A DNA stretch of 64,000 bases from Cryptomeria japonica. Lineage: Eukaryota; Streptophyta; Pinopsida; Cupressales; Cupressaceae. Both the position numbers and the translations under genes were made by a program. This document shows, in pieces, positions 50,224 to 63,074 of the stretch. Below the pieces are notes generated by a model that searched no databases, was not told the origin of the DNA, and saw only the letters and a list, made by a program, of their open reading frames with translations. The stretch spans positions 186,182,494 to 186,246,493 of the forward strand of contig NC_081415.1 of NCBI RefSeq assembly GCF_030272615.1. The letters are read 5' to 3'. The stretch's first letter is position 1, and each line of letters starts with the position of its first letter.

Positions 50224-51191
50224 ATGACATTAGCATCAAGTTGTACATTCAATCCCTATCGAAAGGAGAGTCTCATATTTGATGGTACAAATTATTAAAT
50301 ATGGAAGGAGCGAATAAGGATTCGTCTGAGATGTCTTGGAGCTAAAGTTTGGGAGATAGTGGAGAAAGGGTATATACCTCATGATCCTAATTTTGGAATA
50401 CCGACACTTGCTGATGAACATAAGAGAGCTTAAAATGATGTTAGAGCAAAAGAAGCATTGTTGAGTGAAGCATTTTTGAGTGCCCTATATGATGAAAATT
50501 TATTGAATGTCATAGAGTTAGAGAATGCAAAGAAGATCTGGTTGAATCTTGAAACTCTTTATAAAGGTGACCAAGCAATAAAGATTGAAAATTTTGAAGG
50601 TTTCCGGGTGAGATATGAAAATTTGAAGATGGAAGAAGATGAGAAGATTAGTTCTTTCATGGATAGAGTAAATGAAATTGTCATGGGAATCAAATCTTAT
50701 GGCGGATCAGTTAGTGAGGATGAGGTTGTGTCAAATATTTTGAGAGTTCTACTTCTGGCTTACAAGATGAAGGCTACTGCAATTAATGAACTTCAGACAA
50801 TGTCAAGTACCCATTCTACTAGACGTAGATTACTTTGGAAATTTACTGCTCTTGAGCTTGAGGAACTTGGAGATCAGAGTGCTACTAAAACTGAAAATGC
50901 ATTTAAAGCATCCACCTCTGGTAAGAAGAAGATAGATTGGAAGAAGTTGTATGCTAAATATTTGGAGGCATTGAAAGGGAAGATAGAGAACTTGAAGAGT
51001 TGGAAGCCCTGATTTCTTAGAATGAATTCCTACAGGATTGGTTGGAAGTAAGTATAAAGGAAAAGTCCCTTTTAAATGTTTTTCATGCAATAATATTGGT
51101 CATTTTGCTTCTAGATGTCCTGAAAGAGCTGCCCTGAATATCACATGCCTAGATTTAGAAGTAATAAGGATAAATCATGTTATTATGCTGG

Positions 51192-51228
<37 letters not shown>

Positions 51229-51500
51229 AATGATGATGAACCTATAAATGGAACTGATAATGGAAGCTCAGGCAAAGATTGGGTCTTTATTTCTATCAAG
51301 GATGATTCTCCGGAACCTATCATTGAAGCAAATCATACTGAGGAGAAGGCTTTCGCTGCTAAAATTGAAGAAAATGATGAATGGGTTATAGATAGTGGAT
51401 GCTCACATCACATGACCGGTGACAAGAGAAAATTTCTAACACTGCAAGAATTTGATGGTAGACTAGTCAGATTTGGAGACAACAAGGCATGTAGGATCAA
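50224..51500 (+). pseudogene. Copia B gag-protease, cut by assembly gap
   Basis: Gag starts at ATG 50224. Words seen: LIFDGTNY.IWKERI, SALYDENLLNVIELENAKKI, ENLKMEEDEKISSFMDRVNE (UBN2-type gag), FKASTSGKKKIDWKKLYAKY, and the zinc knuckle CFSCNNIGHFASRC in another frame. An acidic poly-Asp run encoded by (GAT)n follows, then the protease WVIDSGCSHHMTGDKRKF (active-site DSG) near 51385. Defects include TAA in the GTNY segment, TAA near 50432 and TGA near 51010, with frameshifts on either side of the knuckle. The N gap hides the rest of pol. Confidence 0.9.
51190..51240 (+). repeat. (GAT)n microsatellite
   Basis: About 12 consecutive GAT units, encoding poly-Asp between knuckle and protease of Copia B. 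Confidence 0.95.
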
Positions 51501-52000
51501 NNNNNNNNNNNNNNNNNNNNNNNNNNNNNNNNNNNNNNNNNNNNNNNNNNNNNNNNNNNNNNNNNNNNNNNNNNNNNNNNNNNNNNNNNNNNNNNNNNNN
51601 NNNNNNNNNNNNNNNNNNNNNNNNNNNNNNNNNNNNNNNNNNNNNNNNNNNNNNNNNNNNNNNNNNNNNNNNNNNNNNNNNNNNNNNNNNNNNNNNNNNN
51701 NNNNNNNNNNNNNNNNNNNNNNNNNNNNNNNNNNNNNNNNNNNNNNNNNNNNNNNNNNNNNNNNNNNNNNNNNNNNNNNNNNNNNNNNNNNNNNNNNNNN
51801 NNNNNNNNNNNNNNNNNNNNNNNNNNNNNNNNNNNNNNNNNNNNNNNNNNNNNNNNNNNNNNNNNNNNNNNNNNNNNNNNNNNNNNNNNNNNNNNNNNNN
51901 NNNNNNNNNNNNNNNNNNNNNNNNNNNNNNNNNNNNNNNNNNNNNNNNNNNNNNNNNNNNNNNNNNNNNNNNNNNNNNNNNNNNNNNNNNNNNNNNNNNN
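51501..52000. other. assembly gap (500 N)
   Basis: Exactly 500 N; real length unknown. It joins Copia B protease on the left to an unrelated protein on the right, so more sequence is probably missing. Confidence 1.
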
Positions 52001-53330
52001 AGTGAGGAAAGAAACAAAGCCTATGGAAGGAGTGACATTCAGCATGGATAATGTTGCTCTTGTCATGTGGTCTTTAAATAAGGATGAAAACAAAAGAAGG
52101 AAGGATGCATCAGATTCTAGCCTCTTAGGAGGCATGATAGTTAAAAGAGTCCAAGACATAGGGGTAGTGGAAGCTGCAAGCACAGTCCTAGAGACTGCAA
52201 AATTCAGTGTTGCAGTGGTAGAGAAAGAGGCACAAGAAAAGGATAATCTCCAATTGAAGTTGGAGACTATTTTAAAAGCTTACAATGATGCTAAAGAAGG
52301 AATAGCCAATAGAGACAACATAATTGCTAGACTCCAGAGTCAATTGGAAGGTCAATATCATCCCGGTGAATCTTCTACACTCATGATAGCCTCCTCTCTA
52401 GCAAGACCCCCTCCTACTAGTCCCATCATTGAATATCCCCCTTCTCCTATGCCTTCTAGTTCCTAATTACCTGAAAATGTCCAACATGAGTTGAAAAAAT
52501 TGAAACAAGCTTAGATATTGTATGCAAACAAATATGAGGAGAAGGTGAAAGCCACCATTTTGAAGTTTGCTGACTCAGTCAAAACCTCCAATGTATACAT
52601 AAATATGAAGAGGATTATTGAGATTTTGATCAAATTCAGAGAAGAAGAAGCCACTTTGGAACCAATATTGAATAAGTGGGTGCCTAGAGGTAAAGAGTTA
52701 GAGCTCATGTGTTCTTCCCATGTAGATGCAGAAGAGAATGACAATCTAAGGTCCACATGTGAGTTTATAAAAGAGATGAATATTCTTTCAATGGAAGGAG
52801 CAGGTATAAAAAGAAAAGTCCAACTTTATAGGAAAGAATATTCAAATCATAAATTTGAAATGTTTCCAGGAGGTTTCATTGGTCCTATCTAGCTAAAGAA
52901 AGAGAAGACTTGGTTAAAGGAGGTGGACCACAATTTGTCCGTAAGGATCAATCAGATTATTAGTATTGATGACACATCCTTATTTGTCCAAACAATTGAG
53001 GAAATTGAAAAAGTGAAATCTCATTATGGTTTATAGAAACAGAGATTGGGCATGTACGAGTCACTTGGAAGGGGCTAGAAGATATGAAATAGAAGATTGC
53101 TAGTTTTACTTGGCCTAGTGATGATGTGTATCAGGAGTGGAAAGATAAGTATATGGGACAGAAAGAAGATGCTCGGGAGTAGTTACAGGAGGTTGCAATA
53201 GAACAACAAGCAGAGGAAGCCACAAATGCTGAAAAGGACTTATAACCGCTTCTTGAAAATGACCAGTTGTTTGTAACAAACTTTCTTTTGAAGGGTCCAA
53301 AGCTTGTATGCATCCATACTATCATAAATG
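52001..53330 (+). pseudogene. second decayed unknown protein, possible accessory ORF
   Basis: The frame emerging from the gap runs 52002-53040 with stops at 52464, 52512 and 52890; a frameshift near 53045 continues with ASFTWPSDDVYQEWKDKYMG and EQQAEEATNAEKD to about 53330. Features: a helical segment with EKEAQEKDNLQLKLETILKA and NRDNIIARLQSQLEG, a Pro/Ser linker (PPPTSPIIEYPPSPMPSSS), then a mainly helical part (KVKATILKFADSVKTSNVYI, KWVPRGKELEL). No family was recognised. Style and context recall the protein at 21780-24969, but I did not establish homology. A T-rich, AATATC-rich 3' flank follows. Confidence 0.5.
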
Positions 53331-55385
53331 GATGCTAGGACTCCTAAAAAAATGATCACAAGTAATTGTAAGAAAATGCTGCAGAAATTTATTTGAGCTT
53401 TTTTCTAGTCTTATGGAGAATACTCTGAGTTTTGTAATATTTTCTCAAAATTAATATCAATATATAGACTATCAACTTTTGAGCCTAAATTTTGTGTTGT
53501 CTTCTGGTCTACTTGCAAATATTTACTGTTTTCAATATGAGTAGTCTAGGGTTATTCATTTGAGTATGGATTGTACGGCAATCTTAAATAGAGGTATTTC
53601 TTAGCTTTTCTTTCTAGGAGGGAAATTAAATATGCATGAAGCATTTCTATCAGTAAATTCCTTGTGGGAGATTTTGAATTTGATGAATGCAGTCTAGTTT
53701 GATAAGGGTAAATTCTTATGTATGTTAGGCATATGTGGGGTTTTATAGAAGCCAAGGTGATGGGATGTGTGGAGATATTTGATTGTGGGAGTATTGATTA
53801 AACTTAGATGACTCTGTGGCCTGGATAAGGCACTGGTATCAATTGTAGTTGTCCTTTTACATGTCTTGTAGGTCAACATTGAAACATGAGTATTAAGGAT
53901 TATTTCTTCATTTCAGTTAGTCTCAAGGAGATAAGATCCACTGGTTTTTAGAAAATGGTTACTGTGGATTTTGTTTAAAAGTGTGAAATAATTCACCTAA
54001 GGTATACCCGCCTGAACTTTGGATAAGTTCGAAGTGTAGAAGGTTGTAAAACCTTGTCATATATTGTTCTAAAGTTTCCTTCTCTTTGATCTCTCTCTTG
54101 CAGACATAGTTTAATATTTTATTATAAGGGATTTTAGGGGGAATCAGAATTTGAGAACAATAGGTCCCACCAACAAAAGGTATCGAAGAAAGCAGAGGTG
54201 GCCCCCACCGATGAGAAAAGGCTTTCGAAGAAACAATATGATTGATGCAAGATAAAGAAGATTGACCGAAAGAAGCATTCTCATCGAAAAAGTGATATCG
54301 ATAAAATAGAAGAAAACTACATCAATGAATGATATCGATAAGGATATGAGTTTTGATGGGAGGACAAAAGAAGTCACCGAAGTCCAAAGTCTCTTCGACA
54401 TGAAACCTGGCTAGGTCCTGCAGAGCCTAAAGTGAGAGAGTTAGTAACCAAGTAGGTTCACTCTATAAGTTGGCCAAGTCAATTGGAGGGTTTGATCATA
54501 GGAGTTGGCATTTACTTAGAACCTATCCAATCTGTTGATTTGAGACCCAACACATTCATTAATTGTTTTGAACATTTAAAGCTATGTTTTCCTAATAGAT
54601 GGTCAAGTATAGAACAACAACACTCAGAAAATACAGTCTAGAGAGATTGTAGTCTACAGTAAAGGCAGTCATACCTAGTACCAAATAAAATGATAGTAAT
54701 CAAGTCTACTGAGTGAAAAAGAGCAGGGTATAAGTTTCTAAAAGGTCTTTTCAAACCTTAACAACAAATAACATGTTATTGTTGCAGCATTGTCAAAACT
54801 TGACAAGAACAACACCTTATTACCTCAAGAGGTATAGAAGTCATAGGGCAACTCATGTCAAATGTGCAACTCAATACAATAAATAATCTTAGTTTGTAGC
54901 CCTATAGCATCATAATGCAGTCCTTGACCAAGTATGCATACAAGAAACATCTAGTTCTATTAAGGCACAAGCATCAAAGTCAGAGGTTATGACAACTAGT
55001 GAAAAACATCAAGAACAAAAAGTTTAGTCTCAAGCATTAGGAGTTGTAATAAAAAAACTTACAAGGATGAGGCATATTCATAACTTTTGATGTCCCACCT
55101 TTGATATCAACACTAGAAGCAACTCATATTGTTCGTTTACAGACAAGACAATATGGGAGTTCATTATACCCAGCAACTCGTGGTGTTGTTGTTCATGTTG
55201 GCTCTGTTGGACCCTGCAATTAAGATTCAATATACATTATTCAATAAGATTAACTGTGCAACATAATGAAATATTGAAAAGTGTGTTACCTTGTTGAGCT
55301 TCGCTTAGTTTCGAGAATAGTTTAATATTCTCTACTTAACAGGGCCAACCACGTGAAGGTGGAAGCTCATTTGGCCCCTCCCCCC
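53331..55385. other. spacer, no gene seen
   Basis: No supported gene. Between 54180 and 54400 short tcgaagaaa and gatatcgataa motifs recur. gacaatatgggagtt occurs at 55148 and 56592. Confidence 0.4.
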
Positions 55386-55394
55386 CCCCTAACA

Positions 55395-55620
55395 TCACTC
55401 TAAATTCCCCATTAACATCTTATAACATTGATTCATTAATTCTTTCTACCATTAATAAAATATAGCATTCATTCATTAATATCACATAATGTTCATTAAC
55501 ACATAACATTGATTAACATTAATTAACACGAAACATTCATCGATATTAATTAACACATATCATCCATAACCATTAATTAGCACATAATTACATTCACTAA
55601 CACATAAAAATCAGTCATTA
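55395..55620. repeat. low-complexity attaacacataacatt repeats
   Basis: About ten degenerate copies of a 15-25 bp AT-rich motif (attaacacataacatt, attcattaat). It lies just beyond the last exon of the CACTA second gene, where subterminal repeats would be expected, but the motif is too simple to call. Confidence 0.6.
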
Positions 55621-55640
55621 TCAAATAAGTTAGATTACAA

Positions 55641-58514
55641 TCATTTCTTTCTTTGTTTTTTCTTTGAAGCTATGAAAAGACTAAGTGGAACATCGGTGTC
55701 TTCATCATTTCCCCCCTCTGTAGATGTTTCACCAACTACTCATGATCTCAATGTATGCCTAGTCCTATACTGAGGATGAGGACACTGAAGCAAAGGGGGG
55801 CCCTCTGCAATAACAAAGAAATGGGTTAAATTAAAAAAAATAAAAATTATTGTTACAAGTATTTCATTAATTTAGAGAACATAATTGTTGTGCTCTTTAC
55901 CTGATGGGGCCACATCATTTTGTATAGCCTCAACCTCAACATGCTGAACACCAATTGCAATTATATTTGTTTAAAGCAATAACAGTGGTCCTCTTTACCT
56001 GAGTGGGGAACATAACGTTCTTGAGGTTGTGTACCCAGATCATGCTCCACTTGCTCACCACCGATTACATGCTCTAAAATATTAACAAGAAAGGTTACAT
56101 TAATTACTACTCTAATTACAAATTAAGATGTTTAATTGTATTAATAGCTAAATAAATAAATTTGAATAGCAAATGAATACCTCCACTACTGGGATGCACA
56201 TCCGGACCTTCATGTGCGGGTGGTGTTTCACAATTAGCAGGTTACATTCCAATGACATGCACATTGTTATCATTGCTTGCTTATTTAAAACAAATATAGT
56301 CACTTTATGTTGGAACTCAACATCAATTAGATTATTGGTAAAGTATTCAATTTGAAACAACTTCCATTTAGCATATTTACCTATGTGACAGATGCACTTG
56401 AATGTTGTGTATGCCCACTCAATTCTCATAGCTAATTAGCCACGACTGAATACCCTTGCCGGTAGGCAATTCTCTTGTCATATTTTGTGGGCGCTCTATT
56501 GAATTCAGAGCCCTACATTTTTGCTTGGTATCGTGAATTTTGCTTGCATCATTTGATAAAAAAAAGAGTTTGCAATTTATTAATATTTTGAGACAATATG
56601 GGAGTTTACGTGAGATACTTACAATTCGTGTAGCAAGTTTCATGTAACCACCAGAGCCAAGTTTGTGTTGCCCGTGCTTTTCTTGCCTTGCCTTGGTTGC
56701 CTTTGACGTGTCACTCAGTCTATAAAAAGTTTGAAATATGTTAGATTATATAAATATAAAGAGTAATTAATTAGTACATAATTACATTCCTAATAGTATC
56801 CCATACCTTCTTCTGGTGTCTACTAGTGTATTTCCTTTTTTCCTTTCAATTCTCTCCTTGGCATCCAAAATCAGGTCCTTCCACTCGCTCTTTGGAATCA
56901 TGGGGGGACGCTCGTACTTTAGGTTCGTCTCCAAACGGGTCCTGTATTGGTCCCTCACATACTTTAGATATGTGCCAACTTTTTCAAGGAGCTTGGTTTT
57001 GTCAAAGGTGTCATTTCTAAACCACTCAACCATTTGGTTTGTCAATTCATCTTTTAACCTTTTTTCTTCGTCATTCCACCTTTTAAAGCAAAAACAAACC
57101 TGTTAGATTCAGAAATGAACTGAAGCTACTTTTATTACACTACAAGAAATGGATCAAAGGAAAAGTATTCTAGCAATGATATGAAATCAAAAGTGGATAA
57201 GGGTTAGTTCACCTATGATGTACCACCTTTTATGTATGGTGGGCCCAAATATCTGCAATGCAATGTCACTAAGATGTTTATAGAAAATATCATTGCCTGC
57301 AAAAAATTCATGGGATCATTAGTCCAAAATGAGTGATCATAAAGTAAATTACAATTAGAGTATATATAATAATAATTTTAAAGTACTTGGAACCTTTTGT
57401 ATCTTTAAGGGAATCATTTATTCATCGCTCACCACGAATGTGGCCTGCAATGTTCCTGTACTAGAAATACGAGAAGATCCAGGAAATGATGCTATGTTAT
57501 CAGCAGTAGTCACCTGTGGCACATCCTCATGTGCATCTCCTCCTACAAAAAATGAATCCACTATGAAATGGCATTAGAATTCAAGAAAGAACACTTGAAG
57601 GGAAATAAACACATGACAGAAGATAGAGCAAAAGAGGGATCTACCAACAGTGGGAGGGCCAATATGACATGCACTAGAGGATGTCTGCATGCTACGTGTT
57701 GTTGACATTGCAGTCGGCAATACAGGTGAGGGTGACCTCTGATGAGGCAGTGTCAACATTTGCACAGTAACATTGACAACACCTAAAGAATAATACATTA
57801 AATAAATCAAACATTAAATATATGAAAAGTGCAAGAATTGTAAACAAGGATGAACCTTTATTTTGAAAATTGACAGTATCAAGTATGATGTGTTTTGGGT
57901 ACTCAGAGTGATAAGCCAAGCAAGTGATAATACAAGAAAATTGTCATCACCTGATCCTGCAACACCCTGATCATAGGAACGACTTTCATGAGGGCGGATA
58001 AATTGTTGTAAAAACAATACGTACATATTCTAGTTAATGACATAAAAAGAGAATAAAATATAAACCATTATTGAACTTTTGTTATAATTAAAGCTTTCAT
58101 TACTACTTACTTGCAAGTTTTCTATTGTCTTATACAATAATTCCACCCTCGGTCGTATCTCATCAGTGGTAGGATGCATGACTGCCAAAGCAACAATCTC
58201 TTTTCTAATTTTTATAAGAGGCATTTAAAAGAATTTCACAAGGTATGTGGGATCTTCAAGGTCATCATTGCTTAACCCTAATGATTCCACATCCACAGAA
58301 AGGTGCTCAGGTACTGCAACTCCCTTTCCCTTTCCCCGAACATCCGTTTGTGTCAAGAATATCATTAACAATTAAAAAATTAGTATAAATCACTAAAAGA
58401 ACATAATAATGTAATAGTTTGCTTCTACCTAATTTGTACAATTACAATGAGGTTTACCTACTTGGTAGAAGTGTCGCAAGGTACATCTCTGTCTGCGATA
58501 TGTGATGGATCCAT
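55641..58514 (-). pseudogene. CACTA second gene, Transposase_24 (Ptta/En/Spm) protein
   Basis: Multi-exon gene downstream of the transposase. Such proteins (TNPA-like) are thought to bind subterminal repeats and help transposition. Start MDPSHIADRDVPCDTSTK at 58514. An exon with HLSVDVESLGLSNDDLEDPT has a TAA before MPLIKIRKEI and ends at GTAAGT near 58111. A Ser/Thr/Pro-rich exon lies at about 57780-57645. The core exon 57079-56807 (EWFRNDTFDKTKLLEKVGTY, IPKSEWKDLI) and exon 56719-56623 (LSDTSKATKARQEKHGQHKL, GSGGYMKLATR) join in frame through good splice sites and give the conserved Transposase_24 end (S..K.NR..Q...H..GS..F). Small exons near 56070-56000 and 55950-55900 follow; the last exon 55804-55641 has one TGA. 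At least two nonsense changes. Confidence 0.75.
57138..57150 (+). other. CACTA-type terminal motif
   Basis: CACTACAAGAAAT matches the canonical terminus of many plant En/Spm elements. It sits just outside exon 57079-56807, in an intron of the second gene, and not at an element edge. The partner TTCTTGTAGTG was not found in the window. Confidence 0.5.
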
Positions 58515-58941
58515 GTTGGCCTATGACAAAGAAAAAATATAAAAGACGTTAGCGAAATTACATCATACACAACATGAACAACATGAACTTTGTAGACAAA
58601 AAGAGTATTAAATTTTAAAAAGATGTTGTCATCAAAATCATTGTAAATTTTTTAATTCCTTACCTTTACTTTATGTAGACTATGCAGGATCCTCAACTAA
58701 ATGGTCACATAAATAGTCACATAGCTAATAAACAATCCAATTTCCATAAATGAACACAGTTTAAAAATTATCACATAAATAGTCACACTCCCTATCTCCA
58801 TCTCCATATTAAAAGGTGCATCATGAATTAATTGTGTAATGGCATTAGAATTCAAAACATAATGAATTAATTATGTAAAAAAAATTCTATCAAGAAGTCA
58901 ATATTAAATAGATAATATACTAATCACATTCTTCATACATT

Positions 58942-61900
58942 TCATTCTTCATCATCATGAACATCAAGGTCATCATCATCATCATCATCATCATCTTCTT
59001 CTTCTTCTTCTTGTTCTTCTTCATCGTCATTGTGAAACTATCAATCGTGATCATCATCCACTTCATCTTCTACTTCTTTGGTATCTTCTTCTTCAGCATC
59101 TTCTTCTTCCATCACTTTATACTTTATCGGCCTTCCTCTTGGATCATGTCTAACAACAAATGACCAACCTGATTTATGTGGAACCTCTGAGTAAAATACT
59201 TGCTCACATTGGCTTGGAAGAACATAGGGCTCATCCCCAACTGGTTCAAACAACCTTGTATTTAGCATTATAAAACCATTATCATGTTCAATAACAGTTC
59301 TATCAGGATCATTTTTATTCAATCGTAGCCTGTACCATTTGATGACGAACAAAACTAATTTGAAGGAATTAAAGTCACACTCAAGTATATCATCCAAAAT
59401 GCCATAGTATCAATTTTGAGACTATTGAGGATGAATGTCATTTCTAAATGAAATATTTGTCACCTCAAAGACTGTAGTGATGCCAGAATCACAAGTTTTC
59501 TTCATGTCATCCAACTTTTTTATGCAAAATTTATGACCATTGTAGCACATAGTGTTGTGATGTTTGACCTGCGATATGTCAAACATGTAAAATTTTTTGC
59601 ATTGTGAGTTGATAAACATATGGGTGATTAATAAATTTATACGTACCTCTTTATCTCTTAAACCATATGCTAAATCAATTTCCCTTTGCGTAACATTGGA
59701 ATCTCCATTACGATGTGCTTCTTTAACCAATGAAGCCACACCTTCCCATGTTAATGTGCATCCAGAATGTTGACAACATTCAATCCATACCATCATCCAA
59801 TCAAGATTGTTTGCAATGTACAAATGTAGTGCATCCCACTCTCGACCAACTGTACAAAAAATAAATAGACGTCTTACAATCGATTTATTTTGAAGATTAA
59901 GAATTAATTAAGTACAATAACATCTTATAATTACCTCTCACTTTCCTCAATCTACCTTTCCCCATCAAGTACTCCCTTTCGAATTTGTTAATGGTGTTGG
60001 GATCCCAAATGTGATCCATGCAGATCTTTGCTGCAAACTTAGGAAGATATTCAGAAATGTACACCATAGTCTGGTATACCATATATCCCTCCACCTTAGA
60101 ACCCTCAGGATGTGCTCCTTGTTGAACCAAAGGCTTCAAAAATTTCAAGTGCCTCTCAACCATCCACGTTGACCTAGTGTGTACAGGTCCACACAATTCA
60201 ATCTCCTCAACTTGGTGTATGAGGTAGTGTTCTTGTGCATTGAAAAAAGCTGGAGGTAGACACTTTTGCATTTCACACATTAAATGAGGAATTTTTCTCT
60301 TCCAATATTTTATATCGTCTTTATGGATTTCTTTACATGACAACCACCTACAAGGTATTCAAGACACAAAAAAATATATTACATAAGAAGTAAAACAAAT
60401 CACAAAGATACTATCTATACAATGAACTAAACAAATATCACTACTTACCTCACGTATTTTCCAAGAACATATATGACTTGCTTGACATTATTGTCGAAGT
60501 CATCTAGGAGAGATAGAGGTAGAATGTACTGCAACAATTATAAAATTATCTTTTCATTTTTTTGTAACATAATGAAAAGTACACATACACACAGTACTTA
60601 AATACATACTAAAAACACAAGAACATGAATTACCTTAATGAAGGTATGCCAATCATGCATTTTCATCCCTGGCCCAAATTCACTTTTCTTTAATATGAGA
60701 TTATTTATGTTTGCAGCAAATCCCATGGGAAATCGAATTTTTCGTATGACTTCTTTTATAGCATTGCTTTGCTGGTCCATTAATAACCAAGGAAGCTCAC
60801 TTATATTAATCTGGTCTCCATGGCTATTTGATTGAATGACATTTATCATTGCATGATTGGAATCTTGAATGTCACTACATATTTTGACAATTTTTTCTTT
60901 GTCACGCCTTCCATCCAATATTTTCCATAATGTCTCTATTATATTCTTTCCAATATGCATACTATCAAACAAATGAACAATTTGTAATTGCTCGTAGTAG
61001 GGCAACCTACTAAATTGTTGGGGATAACTTTTTATTCCCTTAGGAAGGTGGTCATTTATGCCTTCACGACCTTCATGATCATCAATCACATCATCAGTAA
61101 ACAAAACAAAATAGAAAAGATGTTTTATGACAAACCAATAGATGAAATGACATTACCTTGACGATTAATTCTATTATATTCCAACTTCCACAGGTGAGGT
61201 GTCATTCTTCGTGACTTTGATGTATTCTCTTCTTTCCCATTGAAAAGATGTTTTTCAGTATTTTGATACTTATGATTTTTGTGGAGAAAGTGCCTATACT
61301 CATCAAAGACCTGCTTTCCTAAACTTTTTGAATGACGAGATTTCATCTTTGGACCACAAACAGGACATGCAAATTTTCCCTTTGTTTGAAGACCTAAAAG
61401 ATAATGTATAATTGGATTAAATATGATAATTTTTTGAATTATAATGTTCATGCACAACTTAAACACTATAACATACCACAAAAATGTGTTAGCCCTGGGG
61501 CATCATGTATTGTCCATAGAAGCATCGCATGGAATTGAAATTGTCTTTGTCCTATTGGTCTAGAGACATCATACATAGTGACACCATTCCATAACTCTAG
61601 CAACTCGTCGATAAGAGGCTCGATATATACATTCATATCTTTAACTTGGTACTTACCTAATCGAATGAACAAAAACATTACATAATTATTATGACCATTT
61701 TACTGCAATATTTATAATTAAATTTAGATGACTATATTTAAATGATAAAATACCTGGAACAATCATTGCCAACATTATGTGCTCCCTCTTTATCGACAGC
61801 CATGGAGGAATGTTAATGTTGATAACAAAAATAGGCCACACTGAGTAAATAGATCTCATCTCTCCAAATGGATTGACACCGTCTGCTGCCAATGAAAGCC

Positions 61901-63074
61901 TGAGATTATGAGGTTCTTCTTTAAAGTGTGGCCACTTTTCCTCTATGTCCATAAATGCTGAACCATCCGTAGGCATTTGAATAATGTCATCTTGACTTCT
62001 ATTGCGTGCATGGTAATCCATAAATTGTGCCAAGCTAGTGCACTTGAATAATCGTTGCATACGTGGAATAATGGGAATATAGAGAAGAACCTTGCGAGGA
62101 ACCCTTTTTGTTATTTGATCTGTTTGATATCTACTGATATGACATTTAGGGCATTCAGTTCAAAATTCATGTTGTTTGTGATATATAATATGATCATTGG
62201 GACAAGCATCTATTGCTTGATACTCCATTCCAATATATTTCATAACGGCAGATAATTCTCGGTATGAGCGAGGTAGAATATTTGATGGTGGTAACAAAAA
62301 CTCACCTATCAATCTATAGCAACAAAATATAATTTGTTATAATAAAGAATATTAATGGTACAACATGATTCACAGTTTATTATGACATATATGACATGCC
62401 TTAACATACATGACATTGTTATGTTGGATAAACCATTCATAACCTTCAAGTTCACCAACAACAATATAGCAGAGAGAAGAGTTGCCTGCAAGCCTTCATA
62501 AAGGGCCTCAGATGCCTTCTCAAGTAGAGGGACATCATGAACAACATCAAGGTCATCTTCATCATCATGATTAGCTACGCTAGTACTAAATGAGTCATGG
62601 ATCAATGTATTTATACCATCATCTTCAATTGTGTTTTCTGGCTCATGATTGTCATCTTCCATGGGATCATTATCTTCATCTTTGATATTCACACCTCCAT
62701 GTTCATCCACTTCAAAAACCATATTCTCAGGGTTGTGTTGATCCATACCATGTGCTTCGGGGTGCTCAACCTATATAAAATTTATATACATAAATAAATC
62801 GTGATCATGATCTCATCATCACGTGATTTATTATGTATATAAATATTCAAAATGATATAATAAAAAACTTACCAATAGATGATAATCATGTCCACCTTCA
62901 ATGTGACCATGCAGCCTACAATGTTTCTTTGTTGTTTTGATTAGAAGTCTTCTAGTCTTTAACCCCTTACAAATTTTGCACGAACAATAATTTTCCATCA
63001 CCTTTTCTTTTCAAGTTAGACTACAATCTAGCAATTGTCTCCTTATTTTGTTGTTCATTGATATTGTTTGACAT
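58942..63074 (-). pseudogene. CACTA TNP2-like transposase, copy 2, nearly complete
   Basis: Start ATG at 63074-63072. Domains in order: Cys/His leader (CSCKICKGLKTRRLL..KKHCRLHGH, out of frame); acidic exon 62746-62400 (LYEGLQATLLSAILLLVNLK); tnp2 core (CPNDHI, IPIIPRMQRLFKCTSL, MPTDGSAFMDIEEKWPHF, LLWTIHDAPGLTHFCG, FACPVCGPKMKSRHSKSLG, LFDSMHIGKNIIETLW; 62255-60600); DUF4218 (60343-59897: LPPAFFNAQEHYLIHQVEEI, ELCGPVHTRSTWMVERHLKF); linker NTMCYNGHKFCIKK..CDSGITT (59570-59460); DUF4216 (59397-59041: SFKLVLFVIKWYRLRL, YVLPSQCEQVFY). An acidic tail follows. Defects: TAG in the leader, 1-bp deletion before the Cys motif, TGA at 62162-62160 where copy 1 has Gly, and TGA-TAG before the acidic tail (59043-59038). 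Confidence 0.92.
58968..59012. repeat. (ATC)n(TTC)n microsatellite encoding an acidic tail
   Basis: On the minus strand this reads poly-Glu then poly-Asp in the transposase frame, after two stops. Confidence 0.9.

Noticed and set aside
55700-58300. Plus-strand ORFs over the CACTA second gene
   Set aside because: Antisense to exons that have proper splice signals and domain similarity on the minus strand.
62055-62255. Plus-strand ORF similar to one at 1449-1649
   Set aside because: Both are antisense shadows of the CACTA transposase exons, so the similarity reflects the repeat, not a gene.
57138-63074. Taking CACTACAAGAAAT at 57138 as the left end of CACTA copy 2
   Set aside because: Exons of the second gene extend left of it to 55641, and no partner end was found on the right.
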